From: Clostridia bacterium
GTDB lineage: Bacteria; Bacillota; Clostridia; Oscillospirales; CAG-272
Reading direction: 5' to 3'
Length of the DNA stretch: 11,755 nucleotides
Assembly (NCBI GenBank): GCA_017382615.1
Contig: JAFNZX010000272.1
Location: 1-11,755, forward strand
The notes below the pieces were generated by a model. That model was not told the origin of the DNA and searched no databases. It worked only from the letters and a program-made list of their open reading frames with translations. The position numbers and the translations under genes are program-made. This document shows, one piece after another, positions 4,462-11,755 of this stretch. Position 1 is the first letter of the stretch. Every line of letters begins with the position of its first letter.

Positions 4462-6696
4462 ATGACAAAGCGCATCCTTGCATCTGTTCTCTGTCTGGTT
4501 ATGCTCATCGGTTCTCTGGTTTGCCTGAGCGCATGTGGCGACAAGGACAAGAAGACGGAAGACAAAGGTCAATACCTGACCATGTACGTAGCCGATCAGG
4601 TATACGATCTCGACCCCGCCAACGCATTTTACAACGACGGTACCACCAGCATCGTCAACCTGCTGTTCGAAACCCTGTTCAAGGTTAACGAAAACGGCAA
4701 GGTCAAAAAGTCGCTGGTACAGAAGTACGTGATCAAAGAGGACGCAGCAGCGAACGAGTTCAGAATGGACATCTACCTCAACGAGACCTGCTGGTCTGAC
4801 GGTACTTATGTTTCCGCAAATGACGTCGTTTATGCATGGAAGCGTCTTTTGGACGTTGAAAGCTCCTACGACGCTGCAGCTCTGCTGTACGATATCAAGA
4901 ACGCCCGCTCCGTTAAGGAAGGTGACATGTCTATCGACGACCTTTGCATCTATGCAGAGGGCGAACGCATGATCTCCGTAGAGTTTGAGGGTCCCATCAA
5001 CTACGATCAGTTCATTCTCAATCTGACCAGTGTGGCTCTGGCTCCCCTGCGTGAGGACATCACCGCTAAGCCCGACTGGGCAAAGAAGCCCGCTACCATC
5101 GTGTGCAGCGGTCCCTTCAAGCTTGGCAGAGTTGAGTTCGTTGAAAACAGCGGAACCAAGTATTTCGACGCAAACTACGAATACACCGAAACCGGCAGCG
5201 AAGAGATTACCGTCGGTAAGGAGTTCAAGGAAGCGCTGATCAAGTTCCTGGTTATCGAGCGCAACGCATACTACTACCGTGACGCTGAGAAGGAAGAGAA
5301 GCTTGACAAGTTCGTAACTCCTTATAGAATTATTGTAGACTTCTCCATGACCGACGATCAGATCGCAGCCGCTTACGACACCGGTGCGATCCTCTACATT
5401 GATAATATTCCCTACTCTTGGAGAAACGACGAAGACTACGCTGACTTAGTTGAGGCTGCCGACGTTTCCGACGCAATGTCCAACCATACCTACTACTTCA
5501 ACCAGAACGCGCTGATTGACAACGGCGGCGAAGGCGAGCAGCTGTTCGCTAACAAGACCGTTCGTCAGGTGCTTTCCAAGGCGATCGACCGTCAGGCAAT
5601 TGCAGATGCTATCGTGTTTGCACAGGCTGCTACCGGTATCGTTCCCAACGGCGTATTCAACACCAACTCCTCCAAGGATACCTTCCGTGAGGCTGCAGGC
5701 TCTGCTTACGAAAACCTGACCACGGTTGACGTAGAAACACTGAAGGCTGAGCTCAAGAGCGCAGGCATCACCGCAAAGAACTACTCCTTCTCTATTACGG
5801 TTGCCGCTTACGATGAAGTACACGTTGCAATCGCAGAAATGGTTGCAGAGCAGTGGAGCGCACTGGGCTTTGACGTTACCGTTAACAAGAGAGGTACTAT
5901 CCTCAATAACGACTACTACAAGTGGACTGAGTCCGTTCCCAACGATATCTGTGACGACCTGTACAGCGAGGATCTGCGTTCGGGCGACTTCGAAGTAATC
6001 GCACTTGACCTTGGTGCAGTGACCATGGACGCTTACGCTACCCTGTCCCCCTTCGCTAAGGCATTCTCCGGTCAGGGTATGGATATGTCCAACACCGAGA
6101 ACTACCAGCTCACCGCACACATCACCGGCTTTGACAACGAAAAGTACAACGACCTGATGGAAGCAGTTTACTTCCTGCAGTACTACAACGACTTCTACAG
6201 ATTCTTCTACAACACCGCTTACGGTACTGACTACTTTGAGTCCAAGGAAGCAGCTGATGCAGTTTATAACAAGATCACTGCTATCTATACCGAATACGGC
6301 ATCACCCCCAGCACCAAGGCATATCTTGACAACCGTGCAACTCTGCTGCATGCTGCTGAGGATATCCTGATGGAAGAGGTTCCCGTTACTCCTATCATTG
6401 CAAATCAGTACGCTTCTCTTACCAACAACGGCATCAAGAAGGTTAAGAACACCTATACCAATCCCATCGTGCTGACCAAGACCAGCGTATCCGGTTACAA
6501 GTCCTACCTGCAGGACGTTGAGGACTTCTTGGAAGCAAACTTCCAGTCCTACTGCGAGGACAGACAGTCCTACATTTACAACAAGTTCAAGTCCAACGAT
6601 AAGGTTTGGGTAGACGGCGAGTTCTCCTACGAAGGATTCAAGGGCGAGTCTTCTCACTACAGCTTCCTGTTCGAGGACGAGAACAGCAAGAAGTAA
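4462..6696 (+). CDS. Family 5 extracellular solute-binding lipoprotein (oligopeptide ABC transporter type)
   Basis: The product has 744 residues. The start at 4462 is chosen for its ribosome site (AGGAGG, 4446-4451) and for the classic lipoprotein signal that follows: basic MTKR, a hydrophobic core, then LSAC with the lipidated Cys25. A charged DKDKKTEDK linker follows. The mature protein should sit on the outer face of the membrane and capture peptides or related solutes. The SBP family 5 signature WSDGTYVSANDVVYAWKRL lies near residues 115-133, after LNETC, and YLTMYVADQVYDLDPANAF is the usual domain I opening. The protein is about 200 residues longer than typical OppA, and the C-terminal half is rich in Tyr and Asn. 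Family members feed an ATP-driven permease, but none is encoded beside it. The gene stands alone between its own leader and a strong terminator. Regular use of preferred codons suggests high expression. The exact substrate is unknown. Confidence 0.88.
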   Translation: MTKRILASVLCLVMLIGSLVCLSACGDKDKKTEDKGQYLTMYVADQVYDLDPANAFYNDGTTSIVNLLFETLFKVNENGKVKKSLVQKYVIKEDAAANEFRMDIYLNETCWSDGTYVSANDVVYAWKRLLDVESSYDAAALLYDIKNARSVKEGDMSIDDLCIYAEGERMISVEFEGPINYDQFILNLTSVALAPLREDITAKPDWAKKPATIVCSGPFKLGRVEFVENSGTKYFDANYEYTETGSEEITVGKEFKEALIKFLVIERNAYYYRDAEKEEKLDKFVTPYRIIVDFSMTDDQIAAAYDTGAILYIDNIPYSWRNDEDYADLVEAADVSDAMSNHTYYFNQNALIDNGGEGEQLFANKTVRQVLSKAIDRQAIADAIVFAQAATGIVPNGVFNTNSSKDTFREAAGSAYENLTTVDVETLKAELKSAGITAKNYSFSITVAAYDEVHVAIAEMVAEQWSALGFDVTVNKRGTILNNDYYKWTESVPNDICDDLYSEDLRSGDFEVIALDLGAVTMDAYATLSPFAKAFSGQGMDMSNTENYQLTAHITGFDNEKYNDLMEAVYFLQYYNDFYRFFYNTAYGTDYFESKEAADAVYNKITAIYTEYGITPSTKAYLDNRATLLHAAEDILMEEVPVTPIIANQYASLTNNGIKKVKNTYTNPIVLTKTSVSGYKSYLQDVEDFLEANFQSYCEDRQSYIYNKFKSNDKVWVDGEFSYEGFKGESSHYSFLFEDENSKK

Positions 6697-6710
6697 TTAC
6701 AAAAAAAATT

Positions 6711-6741
6711 GCGCCGCGATGCATTTCGCGGCGCATTTTTT
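6711..6741 (+). terminator. Intrinsic terminator after the solute-binding protein gene
   Basis: A perfect 9-bp GC-rich stem, GCGCCGCGA at 6711-6719 with its complement at 6726-6734, has a six-base loop. It is followed by six Ts (6736-6741) and preceded by an A-run (6701-6708), so it can work on both strands. It begins 14 bases after the stop codon and isolates this gene from the next operon. Confidence 0.92.
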
Positions 6742-6753
6742 CGCGCTAAAGTA

Positions 6754-6782
6754 TAGACAAACCGAATAAAACGTGATATAAT
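6754..6782 (+). promoter_or_regulatory. Sigma-A promoter of the MBL-gltX-glnS operon
   Basis: TAGACA (6754-6759), a 17-bp spacer and a perfect TATAAT (6777-6782) lie just after the terminator. The leader is about 25 nt, with GGAG at 6805-6808 before the ATG at 6814. The leader is too short for a T-box or other riboswitch. Confidence 0.82.
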
Positions 6783-6813
6783 ATTATGAATATTTGTGTA
6801 AAGCGGAGAAATT

Positions 6814-7431
6814 ATGAAAATCATCAATTTATTCCCCGGCTCGTACAACTCCAACTGCTATATCCTGATTCACAACGGTAATGCTCTGGTCATTGACCCA
6901 AGCGCCTCTGCAAAGAGTATTCTTGCCCGCGTTGCGCAAGAGGGTGCAACCTTGACGGGTATTTTACTGACGCACGGACATTTTGACCACATCGTTTCTA
7001 TCGATACTCTGCGGCGCGCCTGCCAAGTACCACTCATGATCCACAAGGAGGATGCGGAAATGCTGGAGGATGGCGTCAAAAACGCCTTTACCCTGTTCTT
7101 CGGACAGGATATTTCCTATCAGCCTGCACAGCGTCTTTTGGAAAACGGCGACAAGATCTCCTTAGGCGGCATGGATATCGAGGTGGTACACCTGCCCGGT
7201 CATTCCAAGGGCTCGGTCTGCTACTACATTCCCGGTGAGCGCACCATGTTTACGGGGGACTTACTGTTTGCCCAAGGCTACGGCAGAGCGGATCTGCACG
7301 GCGGTAACGCCTTTACCCTGCGCACCTCACTTTGCGCGTTGCGCAAGTATCCCAAAAATATCACCATCTATCCCGGTCACGGTGAAGCCGCCCTGCTCGG
7401 CAACGCGCTGGACGTTGCATTTTATTTGTAA
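6814..7431 (+). CDS. MBL-fold metallo-hydrolase (glyoxalase II-like)
   Basis: This is a 205-residue cytoplasmic metallo-beta-lactamase-fold hydrolase. The full binuclear metal site is present: THGHFDH (53-59, His54, His56, Asp58, His59), His130 in HLPGHSKGS, Asp149 in TGDLL, and His189 in YPGHGE. The GYGRADLHGG stretch (155-164) and overall length match the short glyoxalase II-like group (YqgX type) found widely in Firmicutes, often annotated hydroxyacylglutathione hydrolase or simply MBL-fold hydrolase. It lacks the C-terminal glutathione-binding domain of true glyoxalase II, so the thioester substrate is unknown. It is the first gene of an operon, with 31 bases to gltX and no terminator between. 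Its placement before two aminoacyl-tRNA synthetase genes is suggestive, but does not establish a role in translation. Confidence 0.88.
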   Translation: MKIINLFPGSYNSNCYILIHNGNALVIDPSASAKSILARVAQEGATLTGILLTHGHFDHIVSIDTLRRACQVPLMIHKEDAEMLEDGVKNAFTLFFGQDISYQPAQRLLENGDKISLGGMDIEVVHLPGHSKGSVCYYIPGERTMFTGDLLFAQGYGRADLHGGNAFTLRTSLCALRKYPKNITIYPGHGEAALLGNALDVAFYL

Positions 7432-7462
7432 AATCTATTTATAATATATTGAGGAAACTAAC

Positions 7463-9148
7463 ATGGATCATCAGCTTTTAGCAGATCTGCTTTTCCCGCA
7501 GATCACCAAATCTCCCGCCGACATCGAGGCGGCATACCCGGCACGCAGCCTGCCCGAGGGTGCTAAGGTCACCCGTTTTGCTCCCAGCCCCACAGGCTTT
7601 GTGCATTTCGGCGGCTTGTTCCCCTCCACCGTTGGCGAGCGTCTTGCTCACCAAAGCGGCGGCGTATTCTTCCTGCGTATTGAAGACACCGATGCAAAGC
7701 GCGAGGTGCCCGGTGCTGCAGAGGGTCTGATCAAGACCTTGGCGCATTACGGCATTCACTTTGACGAGGGCGCAATCCTTGATGAGACCGGAAAGGTCAG
7801 CGACCAGGGTGCATACGGCCCTTATAAGCAGAGTGCGCGCGCAGAGATCTACCAGACCTATGCAAAGGATCTGGTCAGCCGCGGTCTTGCCTATCCCTGC
7901 TTCACCACCGAGGAGGAGCTGGAGGCTTTGCAGGCAGTAAACAAGAAGGAAGAGATCAAAAACACCGACTGGCAAGCGCAGGCAGAAGAGCGTCGTGCAG
8001 AAATGCTCAGGGCACGCGCCATTACTATGGATGAGGTCAAGGCAAACCTTGACGCGGGCAACCCCTTCGTGCTGCGCATTCTTGCAGACGGCGATCCCAC
8101 TAAGAAGACGCCCTTTACCGACCTTGTCAGAGGCAAGCTGGATATTCCCGAAAACGACGAGGACTTCGTACTGCTTAAGTCTGACGGCATTCCCACCTAC
8201 CACTTTGCACACGCCGTGGACGATCACCTGATGGGCACGACGCACGTCATTCGCGGTGAGGAATGGCTGCCCAGCCTTGCAAAGCACATTCAGCTGTTCC
8301 GTTACCTGGGCTTTAAGCTGCCCAAGTACATGCACATCTCGCAGATCATGCGCCTTGACGAAAACGGCAACAAAAAGAAGCTTTCCAAGCGCGACATGGG
8401 TGCAAACATGGACGACTACGCAGCAATGGGCTACGCGCCCGAGTGCGTTTGCGAGTACGTCATGACGCTGCTCAACTCCAACTACGAGGAATGGCACGCG
8501 CAGAACCCCGAAAAGCCCTACACCGAGTTCCCCTTCAACATCAAGAAAATGAGTGCTTCGGGCTGCCTGTTTGATTTCAATAAGTTAAACGACGTTTCCA
8601 AGAACGTCATCTCGCGCATGAGCGCACAGAAGGTCACGCTTGCGGTAACCGAGTGGGCAAAGACATACGATCCCGAATTTGGCGCTTTGCTTGCCCGCGA
8701 TCCCGTATATGCCGTCAACATTTTCGCAATCGGTCGCGGCGGCAAAAAGCCCCGTAAGGACCTCGCCGTCTGGAAGGATGCACGCCCCTACATGGGATTT
8801 TTCTACGACGAGCTGTTCGAGCTTACCGAGCAGTACCCCGAGCAGTTTGACAGAGCCGACATCAAGGCTGTACTGGAAGGCTTTATCAAGACCTTTGACA
8901 TTTCCGACGATATGAATACTTGGTTTGAAAAGATCAAGGAGATCGGTGCCGGACTTGGCTACACAGCAGATATGAAGGCATACAAGGCTGATCCTACCGC
9001 ATTCAAGGGCAGCGTAGCGGACGTTTCCATGTTCCTGCGCCTTGCCGTGACCGGTAAGACCAATGCACCCGATCTGTGGACAGTCATGCAGATTCTTGGC
9101 TACGACCGCACCGTAGCACGCCTGAAAGCAATGCTCGAAACCCTTTAA
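7463..9148 (+). CDS. gltX: Glutamyl-tRNA synthetase (GluRS)
   Basis: A class I aminoacyl-tRNA synthetase of 561 residues that charges tRNA-Glu with glutamate using ATP. The nucleotide-binding motif is RFAPSPTGFVHFGG (38-51), where HFGG replaces the usual HIGG/HLGG. The second signature is KLSKR (306-310). FFLRIEDTDAKR (69-80), SDGIPTYHFAHAVDDHLMG (240-258) and RGEEWLPS (264-271) are standard GluRS active-site elements. The C-terminal part (about 370-561) is the helical anticodon-binding region. There is an N-terminal extension of about 35 residues before the catalytic core, and the protein is longer than E. coli GluRS (471), a length typical of a clostridial subgroup. The start has GAGGAA at 7451-7456. 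It is followed by glnS after 22 bases, so charging for both Glu and Gln appears co-transcribed. Because a dedicated GlnRS is present, this GluRS is probably discriminating, but that is inference. Confidence 0.93.
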   Translation: MDHQLLADLLFPQITKSPADIEAAYPARSLPEGAKVTRFAPSPTGFVHFGGLFPSTVGERLAHQSGGVFFLRIEDTDAKREVPGAAEGLIKTLAHYGIHFDEGAILDETGKVSDQGAYGPYKQSARAEIYQTYAKDLVSRGLAYPCFTTEEELEALQAVNKKEEIKNTDWQAQAEERRAEMLRARAITMDEVKANLDAGNPFVLRILADGDPTKKTPFTDLVRGKLDIPENDEDFVLLKSDGIPTYHFAHAVDDHLMGTTHVIRGEEWLPSLAKHIQLFRYLGFKLPKYMHISQIMRLDENGNKKKLSKRDMGANMDDYAAMGYAPECVCEYVMTLLNSNYEEWHAQNPEKPYTEFPFNIKKMSASGCLFDFNKLNDVSKNVISRMSAQKVTLAVTEWAKTYDPEFGALLARDPVYAVNIFAIGRGGKKPRKDLAVWKDARPYMGFFYDELFELTEQYPEQFDRADIKAVLEGFIKTFDISDDMNTWFEKIKEIGAGLGYTADMKAYKADPTAFKGSVADVSMFLRLAVTGKTNAPDLWTVMQILGYDRTVARLKAMLETL

Positions 9149-9170
9149 TTTATAATAAGAGGATATAATC

Positions 9171-10823
9171 ATGGCAGAAATCAACAACAATTTTATTTTT
9201 GATATCGTAGAGGGGGACCTTGGCACGACGCCCGAGCTCAAGATTCACACCCGCTTCCCGCCCGAGCCCAACGGGTACTTGCACATCGGCTCGGTCAAGG
9301 CAATTTGCATCAACACCGACGTTGCAAACAAGTATAACGGTCTGTTCAACCTGCGCTACGACGACACCAACCCCGCAAAGGAGTCCGACGAGTTCGTACG
9401 CTCTATCCGCGAGGACCTGGAGTGGCTGGGTGCTACCCCCACGGGCGGCGTTTTCTACGGCTCGGACTACTTTGGTAAGTGCTATGAGTTTGCCGTACAG
9501 CTGATCAAGCAGGGCGACGCATACGTTTGCGACCTTTCCAAGGACGACCTTGCAGATTACAAGGGCACCGACCGCTCGGTTGCTTCCAAGGAGTCCCCCT
9601 ACCGCAACCGCTCCGTGGAGGAGAACCTTGACCTGTTTGAACGCATGAAGAACGGTGAATTCCCCGACGGTGCTCGCACACTGCGCGCAAAGATCGACCC
9701 CTCGAGTGATAACCCCTATCTGCGTGACCCCGTTATTTACAGAATCAAGCACATCCACCATCACCGCCAGGGTGACGAGTGGTGCGTATATCCCATGTAC
9801 GACTTCGCGCATCCCATCCAGGACGCGCTGGAAGGCATTACCCACTCGCTTTGCTCCAGTGAGTTCAGAAACCACAGACCTCTGTACGACTGGGTAGTGG
9901 ACAAGATCGGTTTCGCACAGAAGCCCCACCAGGGGGAGTTCGGTCGCATGAACATCACCTATACCGTCATGTCCAAGCGTTACCTGCGTCAGCTGGTTGA
10001 GGAAGGCCACGTAGACGGCTGGGATGACCCCCGTCTGCCTACCCTTTGCGGTCTGCGCCGCCGCGGTTATACGCCGAGTGCACTCTTTACCTTTGTCAGA
10101 GAAGCGGGCGTGACCAACACCGACCACACCGTTGACGTGCGCCAGCTGGAGGCTTGCGTGCGTGACGACCTGAACGAAAACGCGCTGCGCCGCGTTGCCA
10201 TCGTCAACCCCATCAAGGTCATTATCGACAACTATCCCGAGGACAAGGTTGAGATGATCAGCCTGCCCAACCATCCTCAGAAGGAGGAGCTGGGCAAGCG
10301 CGAGGTGCCCATGACCCGCGAGATCTATATCGACGCCGACGACTTTGCAGAGGTTCCGCCTCCCAAGTTCTTCCGCCTCAAGCCCGACAGCGAGGTTCGC
10401 CTGATGGGTGGCTATATCATCCGCTGCGGTGAGATCGTCAAGAACGCTGACGGCTCGATCAAGGAAATCCACGCAACAGCAGATCTGGAAACCGGCAACG
10501 GCATGCCCGCTGACGGCAGAAAGATCAAGGGCACCATTCACTGGCTGTCTGCCAAGTATGCAAAGCCCGTTACCGTCATGCTCTACGACCGTCTGTTCAA
10601 CATTGAGAACACCGCTGACGTGCCCGAGGGCAAGACCTATCTGGACTTCCTCAACCCCGAATCCCTTACCAAGCTCGAAGGTGCGATGGTTGAGCCTTGC
10701 CTTGCCGATGCTGCTCCCGGTGAAAAGTTCCAGTTTGTCCGCGTAGGTTACTTCTGCAAGGACTCCAAGAATGCAGACACCTTCAACCGCATCGTAGGCT
10801 TGCGCGACAGCTTCAAGGCATAA
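9171..10823 (+). CDS. glnS: Glutaminyl-tRNA synthetase (GlnRS)
   Basis: A 550-residue class I synthetase that attaches glutamine directly to tRNA-Gln. It is close in length to E. coli GlnRS (about 554). The signature RFPPEPNGYLHIGS (28-41) is the GlnRS form (PEPNGYLHIG), with Ser in the last position of HIGH. The second motif is VMSKR (266-270). The region WCVYPMYDFAHPIQDALEGITHSLCSSEFRNHRPLYDW (about 204-241) is highly characteristic of GlnRS and distinguishes it from GluRS. The C-terminal 200 residues are the two beta-barrel anticodon-binding domains. The start has AAGAGGA at 9157-9163. Many Firmicutes lack GlnRS and use Glu-tRNA-Gln amidation by GatCAB. The family is thought to have reached bacteria by transfer from eukaryotes, so its presence is a lineage marker. 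It lies between gltX and the DUF1294 gene in one operon. Confidence 0.95.
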   Translation: MAEINNNFIFDIVEGDLGTTPELKIHTRFPPEPNGYLHIGSVKAICINTDVANKYNGLFNLRYDDTNPAKESDEFVRSIREDLEWLGATPTGGVFYGSDYFGKCYEFAVQLIKQGDAYVCDLSKDDLADYKGTDRSVASKESPYRNRSVEENLDLFERMKNGEFPDGARTLRAKIDPSSDNPYLRDPVIYRIKHIHHHRQGDEWCVYPMYDFAHPIQDALEGITHSLCSSEFRNHRPLYDWVVDKIGFAQKPHQGEFGRMNITYTVMSKRYLRQLVEEGHVDGWDDPRLPTLCGLRRRGYTPSALFTFVREAGVTNTDHTVDVRQLEACVRDDLNENALRRVAIVNPIKVIIDNYPEDKVEMISLPNHPQKEELGKREVPMTREIYIDADDFAEVPPPKFFRLKPDSEVRLMGGYIIRCGEIVKNADGSIKEIHATADLETGNGMPADGRKIKGTIHWLSAKYAKPVTVMLYDRLFNIENTADVPEGKTYLDFLNPESLTKLEGAMVEPCLADAAPGEKFQFVRVGYFCKDSKNADTFNRIVGLRDSFKA

Positions 10824-10833
10824 GAGGTGCGGC

Positions 10834-11169
10834 ATGGATATTGCAACCATGATTCAAAATCTGACCCCTTGGGCAATCCCCTACGCGATCTTGGGTGGTT
10901 ACGTCGTGATCATTTCGTTAATCTCCCTGATCGTATGCTGCTATGACAAGATCATTTCCAAAAAAGATAAGGTAGAGCTGCGCGTGCCCGAAAAGGTGCT
11001 GTTCTATATCCTTCCCCTGCTTGGCGGTGCGCTTGCCATGTTTGCCACCATGACGCTCATCCGTCACAAAACAAAGCACTGGCAGAGATGGCTGACCTTT
11101 GGCATTGCCGTACTGCAGATCGCCGCGCTGATCGGTATAACGGCTGTCATTGCATTCGGAATTATCTGA
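10834..11169 (+). CDS. DUF1294 family small membrane protein
   Basis: A 111-residue integral membrane protein that starts 10 bases after glnS, with GAGGTG at 10824-10829 as ribosome site, so it is probably translated from the same transcript. Membrane segments lie at about 13-36, 55-76 and 87-110. The loop after helix 1 and helix 2 carry the DUF1294 pattern: YDK (37-39), RVPEK (50-54), LLGGALAMF (62-70), and RHKTKH (77-82). The biochemical function of this family is unknown. The linkage to tRNA synthetases may be simply positional. The third C-terminal helix goes beyond the core domain as I know it. Confidence 0.8.
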   Translation: MDIATMIQNLTPWAIPYAILGGYVVIISLISLIVCCYDKIISKKDKVELRVPEKVLFYILPLLGGALAMFATMTLIRHKTKHWQRWLTFGIAVLQIAALIGITAVIAFGII

Positions 11170-11225
11170 ATATACAAAAGTGGCGCACAAAGGCCGGTTC
11201 TCATAAGGATATTAACCTACCCACG

Positions 11226-11288
11226 GTAGGGGCGAATATCCGAGCAAGCTCGGCGGTTCGCCCGCGGGCGTTCAAAGAACGCCCCTAC
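11226..11288. repeat. Two fused family B palindromic repeats
   Basis: The ends are a 9-bp inverted repeat, GTAGGGGCG 11226-11234 and CGCCCCTAC 11280-11288. Copy one runs 11226-11265 in inverse orientation and contains the hairpin CGAGC/GCTCG at 11241-11252. Copy two runs 11264-11288 with the hairpin GGGCGTTC 11266-11273 and its complement 11277-11284. The two copies meet tail to tail at the palindrome CGCCCGCGGGCG (11259-11270) and share a GC. No T-run follows, so this is not a classical terminator. It sits just downstream of the synthetase operon. Confidence 0.6.
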
Positions 11289-11323
11289 GGATAAGAAAAA
11301 CTTGATATGCAGAAAGCAAAGAG

Positions 11324-11359
11324 TAACCCCGACAGATTTTTCATTGTCTGTCGGGGTTA
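11324..11359 (-). terminator. Hairpin between convergent genes, probable terminator
   Basis: A perfect 13-bp stem, TAACCCCGACAGA at 11324-11336 with its complement at 11347-11359, has a 10-base loop. It lies 27 bases after the stop of the minus-strand gene. Read on that strand, the tail CTCTTTGCTTTCT is moderately T-rich. Read on the plus strand the tail is not T-rich, so it fits the leftward gene better, but it may also stop the synthetase operon. Confidence 0.65.
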
Positions 11360-11386
11360 ACTATTCAATAAATTGGAATTTGCGGA

Positions 11387-11755
11387 TTACTCCTTTATGA
11401 TTAATTCTTCACCGCATATTTTCTTGTATTCTGTTAGAAGCAGATATTCTGCTTCTTTTGAATGCGGAATGATAATATATGGTTTTTTGCTGCCGTTATA
11501 AGCACTGCTTATATCCTTGCTTGCGACTGATTTTTTGAGGCACAGTACAATGTGAGGACGTCTAATGCTAAGCATTTTTAATTGAAAGATAACGGCATTG
11601 TCTTTAAATGCCTTTTTAATTTCATCTAACCGCACCTGCTTAATCGTTCCGAACGGGCAATAAATTGTGATTAGTCCGTCGGTAAATTTAAACCATTGTA
11701 TGTTTTTGATGGAAACAAAAAGCATAATGACCGAGAACAGAAAAAAAGGCTGAAA
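11387..11755 (-). CDS. Hypothetical membrane-anchored protein (partial, cut by right edge)
   Basis: The reading frame is open from the last base of the window to TAA at 11389-11387, giving 122 residues. An ATG at 11725 is available, but the ten codons before it (FQPFFLFSVI) continue a strongly hydrophobic helix into MLFVSIKNI. No ribosome site precedes that ATG, so the true N-terminus is probably outside the window. After the membrane segment comes a soluble domain of about 95 residues with alternating beta-like strands (FTDGLITIYC, FGTIKQVRLDEIKKAF), then a terminal helix (EAEYLLLTEYKKICGEE). The strand pattern and the GTIKQVRLDEIK turn resemble bacterial PH-like domains of small membrane proteins, but this is only a resemblance. 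The gene is visibly more AT-rich than its neighbours, suggesting recent acquisition or a different genomic context. Confidence 0.55.
   Translation of the reverse strand, partial: FQPFFLFSVIMLFVSIKNIQWFKFTDGLITIYCPFGTIKQVRLDEIKKAFKDNAVIFQLKMLSIRRPHIVLCLKKSVASKDISSAYNGSKKPYIIIPHSKEAEYLLLTEYKKICGEELIIKE

Noticed and set aside
7415..7445. Promoter-like TTGCAT ... TATAAT just before gltX
   Set aside because: The spacer is 19 bp and the predicted start would fall on or next to the gltX ribosome site, leaving no usable leader. Co-transcription with the MBL gene is simpler.
9150..10850. Long open frame of 566 codons on the minus strand opposite glnS
   Set aside because: It mirrors the codon-biased glnS frame, has no recognisable domain, and its translation is rich in Val, Leu and Gly as expected of antisense shadows. 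The same holds for the long minus frames at 5446-6657, 7478-8497 and 8585-9241.

Overview
The window suggests a spore-forming member of the Clostridia, probably a gut or environmental Oscillospiraceae-like lineage. The reasons are the gpr-spoIIP sporulation pair, the bacterial GluRS/GlnRS pair, strong AGGAGG-type ribosome binding sites, a lipoprotein-type ABC solute-binding protein, and intergenic palindromic repeats of a style I associate with such genomes. Core genes are moderately GC-rich. The last gene at the right edge is clearly more AT-rich.

Layout: (1) 1-186 is the 3' end of an unrecognised + strand gene. (2) 187-749 has no gene. It holds a perfect 24-bp palindrome, copies of a short palindromic repeat (called family B here: GCGGGCG, variable hairpin, CGCCCCTAC), a 264-bp mosaic element of two facing copies of a modular repeat (family A), and the terminator of the next gene. 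(3) 750-1604 (-) encodes an XRE-type HTH repressor fused to an S24/LexA-like autocleavage domain. It is divergent from a 96-residue small membrane protein (1873-2163, +). Back-to-back consensus sigma-A promoters lie between them, with repeated TTTTCCG / TTTTTGAAAAAT motifs that could be operators. (4) 2160-4180 (-) is the sporulation operon gpr-spoIIP. The spoIIP stop codon overlaps that of the small membrane protein. (5) 4462-6696 (+) is a large family 5 oligopeptide-type solute-binding lipoprotein. It stands alone, with a roughly 190-nt leader that can form hairpins and a strong terminator. (6) 6814-11169 (+) is a compact operon: MBL-fold hydrolase, gltX, glnS and a DUF1294 membrane protein, driven by a TAGACA-17-TATAAT promoter. 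(7) 11170-11386 holds two fused family B repeats and a 13-bp hairpin. (8) 11387-11755 (-) is a hypothetical membrane-anchored protein cut by the window edge.

The genes serve separate housekeeping roles: spore engulfment and germination, peptide uptake, tRNA charging and a regulator. No large undescribed defence or biosynthetic system is visible. The most unusual signals are two palindromic repeat families built from fixed anchors and swappable hairpin cassettes. One apparent family B copy lies in frame inside the S24 repressor gene and encodes part of its interdomain linker. The compact repressor/small-membrane-protein divergon is the other candidate for an unstudied system.
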